DNA of 64,000 bases from Chloroflexota bacterium (GTDB lineage Bacteria; Chloroflexota; Anaerolineae; UBA7937; B3-Chlor), in the NCBI GenBank assembly GCA_030603665.1, contig JAUVXJ010000004.1, forward strand, positions 62,001-126,000. The letters run 5' to 3'. Numbering within the stretch: the stretch's first letter is position 1; each line of letters starts with the position of its first letter. Positions 61,095-64,000 of this stretch are shown piece by piece. A model generated the notes under the pieces. The model had not been told where the DNA came from, made no database searches, and saw nothing but the letters and a program-made list of their open reading frames with translations. The translations under genes and the position numbers were made by a program.

Positions 61095-61475
61095 CTAGGT
61101 CTCGACCATGGCGTGCCAGGTCAGCTTGAGCTCCCTGATAGCGCGGTTGGTCAGTTGCCGGTAGTAGCGCTGCTTGGGGGGCACCACAACCGCCAGGATG
61201 AAATCCTCGCCACCTACCTGAAAGGAGCGGCAGACAAGTCGCACGTGATCGCTGGCTCTGACGGAGATCTCGTCGAGCGGAGCCATTCCCACATGGTCCT
61301 GAGTCTGCTGTGCCACACTTCTCAGGAGGGCCGCCATGGCGGCTGTGATGTCGGTGTCATAGTCGGAGGGTGCGGTGGCGATGGGCAGACCATCGGGGCT
61401 CGCCAGCACTGAGGCTTCGAAGTTGCCTTCATGATTGATTCTCTCTAGCGTCTTCTCGAAAGATACCTTCGGCAT
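61095..61475 (-). CDS. Roadblock/LC7-domain protein
   Basis: 126-residue protein of the Roadblock/MglB family. EASVLASPDGLPIATAPSD is the central sheet motif, and RLVCRSFQVGGEDFILAVVVPP the second half. Such proteins regulate small Ras-like GTPases as GAPs or scaffolds. ATG at 61475. It is the last gene of the operon, 4 bases after the MglA-like gene. Confidence 0.85.
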   Translation of the reverse strand: MPKVSFEKTLERINHEGNFEASVLASPDGLPIATAPSDYDTDITAAMAALLRSVAQQTQDHVGMAPLDEISVRASDHVRLVCRSFQVGGEDFILAVVVPPKQRYYRQLTNRAIRELKLTWHAMVET

Positions 61476-61479
61476 TTTC

Positions 61480-62052
61480 CTACATCCTGGACAGCACCAT
61501 GTTGATGGCTGCTTTCAGCGTCTCCAAGACGCCGACGCCCTCAGTGGCCACCGACTGGAATTGGGGCACGCCGTCGCGTGCCAGCTGCATTCGCAAGAGA
61601 GCGATGGGAGCTATGCCCGGAAGATCTCGCTTGTTGTATTGCAGTACAAGGGGAAAATCCATAGGGCTCAACCCCAGTGCCCGCAGGTTATCATCGAGAC
61701 TGCGCAGTGCAACTATGTTGGCCTTGATACGGTTCAATTGGGAATCCGCAACGTATACCACGCCGTCGGCTCCCTGGAGAACCAGTCTCCGACTGGCGAC
61801 ATAGCAGGGCTGTCCGGGAACGGTGTAGAGGTTGAACTTAGGCTTGAGGCCCTTGATGCGGCCCAGTTCGAGTTGCATGAAATCAAAGTAGAGCGTGCGA
61901 TCGCCGCGCGTCTTGAGAGATATGAGCTCTCCCCTAAGCTCCGGGTTGGTTCTGGCGTGGATGTACTCGATGTTCGTGGTCTTGCCGCTGAGGGCTGGCC
62001 CGTAGTACACGATCTTGAGATTGACCTCGCGTAATTTCCAGTTGATGAACAT
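61480..62052 (-). CDS. MglA-like small GTPase
   Basis: 190-residue Ras-like GTPase. P-loop GPALSGKTTN (residues ~19-28), the MglA-type Switch II YTVPGQPCYVASRR, NKRDLPG (G4) and the base-binding VATEGVGV region are present. Lacks Q at the Ras Gln61-type site in the usual context, as in MglA. The N-terminus reads MFINWKLREVNLKIVYYGPA, close to Myxococcus MglA and Chloroflexi relatives. It probably acts with the Roadblock proteins around it in polarity or envelope organisation. ATG at 62052. Confidence 0.9.
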   Translation of the reverse strand: MFINWKLREVNLKIVYYGPALSGKTTNIEYIHARTNPELRGELISLKTRGDRTLYFDFMQLELGRIKGLKPKFNLYTVPGQPCYVASRRLVLQGADGVVYVADSQLNRIKANIVALRSLDDNLRALGLSPMDFPLVLQYNKRDLPGIAPIALLRMQLARDGVPQFQSVATEGVGVLETLKAAINMVLSRM

Positions 62053-62088
62053 CGTGTTACCTGTGGGAAATGGCGTTACTCCTCTCGA

Positions 62089-62571
62089 TCAGATGAAGGC
62101 TTCGTCCAGCCCCTCGGCTACTGCCTCTCCGAACTCGCGATCCACCACTGAGCTGGCCAGCTCAAACCACGGCTCCAGCTCGGCGGCGACATCGAGCAGT
62201 TCGTTGACCGCGAGCCTGGCGAAGATGCGGACCAGACCCACTTGCGACAGCTCATCGAAGATTATGACCAGCAGCAGGGTCTCGCCAACTGCTGAGATGT
62301 AGATGCTGCGTTTCTGTCCCTCATGGAATAGGTAAGAGAAGGGCGCCACTTCGCCCATTTGACGGGCCACTTCGGCGGTCGCTGCCATGTTGCCTGCAGT
62401 CACAGCCGCAAGGGCTGGTGTGTCCAATTCAGCGCCTTTGCCCGTCTCTCCTATCAGCTGTCCACTGGTGTCTGCCAGCAGCACGCATACCGCTCGACTC
62501 CTATCGAGCAGCCGCTCAAGGCAGTCATCTATCCGAACGAACAACGCATCAGGAGGGTTCATAGGTTCCAT
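62089..62571 (-). CDS. Roadblock/LC7-domain protein
   Basis: 160-residue Roadblock/MglB-like protein: VCVLLADTSGQLIGETGKG, AALAAVTAGNMAATAEVARQMG-like helix, KRSIYISAVGETLLLVIIFDE. The ATG at 62571 is chosen because GAGGG lies about 8 bases upstream. A GTG at 62592 is possible but precedes the ribosome site. It is 24 bases after the Roadblock-nucleotidyltransferase gene. Confidence 0.8.
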   Translation of the reverse strand: MEPMNPPDALFVRIDDCLERLLDRSRAVCVLLADTSGQLIGETGKGAELDTPALAAVTAGNMAATAEVARQMGEVAPFSYLFHEGQKRSIYISAVGETLLLVIIFDELSQVGLVRIFARLAVNELLDVAAELEPWFELASSVVDREFGEAVAEGLDEAFI

Positions 62572-62595
62572 GCTTGCTTCCCTCAGATTCACTAG

Positions 62596-63753
62596 CTACT
62601 CTTCAGGCAGATCGTACCAGCGCTTGGCCTCACCAATCCTCGCCCTCGCTTGCCAGCGCAAAGACTTGGGGATGGTTTCAATGATCTCCATGAGTCGACG
62701 AGCCCGCGAACTGAACACTTCCTTCTCCGGTTCGGCCAGGAAGTCACCCACCAGATCGATGCTCTTGTCCAGGTTGATTGCAGCTGTCTTATACCAGCCC
62801 CAATCGTCGCTGCAGATGGAAGCTATGTAGTCAGCATCCACCCTATCCACGTCCCCCACATGGCCAAGCTCGTGATCGCACAAGATGGCGTAGATGTCTC
62901 TGAGGTCTTTCTCGTCCAGCTGGACTATCTGGAGCTTGGACAGGAGCAGGTCGGCCAGTGGGATGGTCAGCTCGGTCAACTCCAGGCGGTCAGCGAAGGG
63001 CAGCCGATGACACATGTGAAAGGTATCCACAAATACGTCGAGCTCGATGCCTTCTTGGGCTTCAGAATACTTCAGCCGTCTGTGGCCGTGAAGGGCGTTG
63101 AAACGTCGAAACGGCTCATAGCCCAGGCTTTCCATCACTTCGTCCAGCTGTCTGCGCTGGCGGCCGTAGGCCGCCAGGTCCAGATCAAGGCGCTCCGGTG
63201 GCAACGTGATGCTGGCTGCGCTCTCGCAGGCTGCTTTGACGGCCATGCCGCCCAGGAGGCGCAGCTGTACGCCTCGCCGCTGAGCGGATGTGATGACTTT
63301 GTGCGCGCGCGTGAGCAGAAGAGCGGAAGTGTCGGCAGGGACCATCGGCTCGGAGGTCGCCGGTTCCCCTTCTACGACCAACGCTGGCCGGCTCGGAGCC
63401 GCAGGATGCGCGGTCTTGAGCATGTCGGTGATCTTCTTGGCGGCCACGTTGGCGGTCAGATTGAGAAGGGGGACATTGATGTTGCGCGCGCAGATAACGT
63501 ACAGGCAGCCGACACGCAGGTTCTTAACCACCATTCGTGCGTCATGGAAGACTATGTCCAGTTCATGGATTCGGCGACGTCTGGTGGTTTCCAGGCCTTC
63601 AATGGTCTGAAGCATGGTGCGGGCTGCCGGCAGCAGCATAGTCTCATCGAAAGGTGAGGGTAGGGCCTGCGCCACCAAGACACCTCCCGCGTCACAGACG
63701 AACGATCCTCTGACGCCAGCTACTGCGTTGATGTCGGCCAAGAGCTGCTCCAC
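62596..63753 (-). CDS. Roadblock-nucleotidyltransferase fusion protein
   Basis: 385 residues. The N-terminal ~115 residues form a Roadblock/LC7 domain (GVRGSFVCDAGGVLVAQALP, RMVVKNLRVGCLYVICARN). The C-terminal ~240 residues are a nucleotidyltransferase of the AbiEii/uncharacterised NTase group: LRLLGGMAVKAACESAAS, LDLDLAAYGRQRRQ and GIELDVFVDTFHMCHR provide the GG and D-x-D-type and D-x-F acidic residues. The fusion couples GTPase regulation to nucleotide transfer. ATG at 63753. Substrate unknown. Confidence 0.82.
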   Translation of the reverse strand: MEQLLADINAVAGVRGSFVCDAGGVLVAQALPSPFDETMLLPAARTMLQTIEGLETTRRRRIHELDIVFHDARMVVKNLRVGCLYVICARNINVPLLNLTANVAAKKITDMLKTAHPAAPSRPALVVEGEPATSEPMVPADTSALLLTRAHKVITSAQRRGVQLRLLGGMAVKAACESAASITLPPERLDLDLAAYGRQRRQLDEVMESLGYEPFRRFNALHGHRRLKYSEAQEGIELDVFVDTFHMCHRLPFADRLELTELTIPLADLLLSKLQIVQLDEKDLRDIYAILCDHELGHVGDVDRVDADYIASICSDDWGWYKTAAINLDKSIDLVGDFLAEPEKEVFSSRARRLMEIIETIPKSLRWQARARIGEAKRWYDLPEE

Positions 63754-63769
63754 GGACTTTCCCCCCTTC

Positions 63770-64000
63770 CTAGCTCAGAATCTTGCCAGCCTCGGCACTC
63801 ACAAGGGCTGGCGACGCCCTCTCACTCAGCGCCAGACCGACAAAGAAAGTAGGCCCTTCAATAACCAGCATTCTGTCCTTGCCCATGGTAATCAGCCCCC
63901 AGTCGAACGGGGCAAGCCTCATGGTCTCGCCGACTTCCTTGGCCGCATTGCCCACGAACACAGCTACGGCCCCTTCCTTCTCGGGGTTCCCTGCTATGTC
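63770..64000 (-). CDS. Roadblock/LC7-like protein (5' end outside the window)
   Basis: C-terminal 76 residues of a protein that continues beyond base 64000. Its frame is open across the edge, reading ...KEGAVAVFVGNAAKEVGETM, MGKDRMLVIEGPTFFVGLALS, AGKILS. This resembles the C-terminal half of a Roadblock domain. It precedes the Roadblock-NTase gene by 16 bases and is probably the first seen gene of the five-gene operon. Confidence 0.55.
   Translation of the reverse strand, partial: DIAGNPEKEGAVAVFVGNAAKEVGETMRLAPFDWGLITMGKDRMLVIEGPTFFVGLALSERASPALVSAEAGKILS

Noticed and set aside
1..64000. CRISPR arrays, prophage, insertion sequences or integrons
   Set aside because: None seen: no regular repeat-spacer pattern, no transposase or integrase sequence, no terminal inverted repeats with target duplications.

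Overview
The window looks like ordinary chromosome from a GC-rich bacterium (roughly 58-60% G+C by eye), most likely a member of the Chloroflexota (Anaerolineae-like). This is an inference. It rests on many lipoproteins and membrane proteins with Pro/Thr-rich 'PTPTAT' linkers, PPC-repeat and phosphatase/propeller surface proteins, a Roadblock/MglA cluster, frequent GTG and TTG starts, and tightly packed housekeeping genes. No phage, insertion sequence or CRISPR array was seen.

Layout. 0-12 kb: cysteine desulfurase (cut by the window edge) and NifU scaffold; a GlcD/GlcF-type FAD/Fe-S oxidase pair; a DUF917 protein; PcrA helicase with a decayed copy of its own 5' end lying upstream; DegV; TsaD; and a PP2C-like/membrane/propeller fusion. 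12-22 kb: a 52-residue ribbon-helix-helix repressor with its own promoter, cupin, ArfB-like hydrolase, MazG-like, RecO, glycyl-tRNA synthetase, PHP phosphoesterase, RicT, HolB, DedA and a biotin-synthase-like radical SAM protein. 22-31 kb: the selenocysteine tRNA (selC) with a clean sigma-70 promoter, a B12-type radical SAM protein, an AIR-synthase-like protein, a TPR protein, a DsbA-like lipoprotein and two PPC-repeat surface proteins, one cut by an in-frame amber codon. 31-38 kb: YdcF-like protein, larC-larB-larE (nickel-pincer cofactor), a phosphatase-fold protein without its catalytic histidine, a SEC-C protein and a second B12-type radical SAM protein. 38-46 kb: a lipoprotein with three copies of a Cys-rich module, then a polysaccharide cluster (GT2, zinc-ribbon membrane protein, broken gene, flippase, methyltransferase, GT4). 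46-52 kb: tandemly duplicated MFS transporters separated by a decayed GT4 tail, a 5'-nucleotidase and LepA. 52-61 kb: SecG, a peptide-type solute-binding protein, tRNA-Leu, a SIMPL protein, a radical SAM/SPASM maturase, a methyltransferase, a two-domain thioredoxin-fold oxidoreductase, GT2 and a sugar-phosphate transferase. 61-64 kb: a five-gene Roadblock/MglA operon containing a Roadblock-nucleotidyltransferase fusion.

Main discovery. The thioredoxin-fold gene at 57682-58353 is interrupted by an in-frame TGA exactly where the first cysteine of its second CPYC active site belongs. A six-pair hairpin with a GGUC loop lies 17 nt downstream of that TGA, which fits a bacterial SECIS element. A full-length tRNA-Sec(UCA) is encoded in the same window. 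The gene is therefore best read as one selenoprotein with a U-P-Y-C motif, not as two broken ORFs. SelA, SelB and SelD are not in the window and must lie elsewhere.

Other themes are gene decay after local duplication (the pcrA 5' relic, the GT4 tail between the MFS pair, a deletion-fused glycosyltransferase fragment) and extreme compaction. Two convergent gene pairs share a single CTAG for both stop codons, and many same-strand pairs overlap as ATGA or TGATG.
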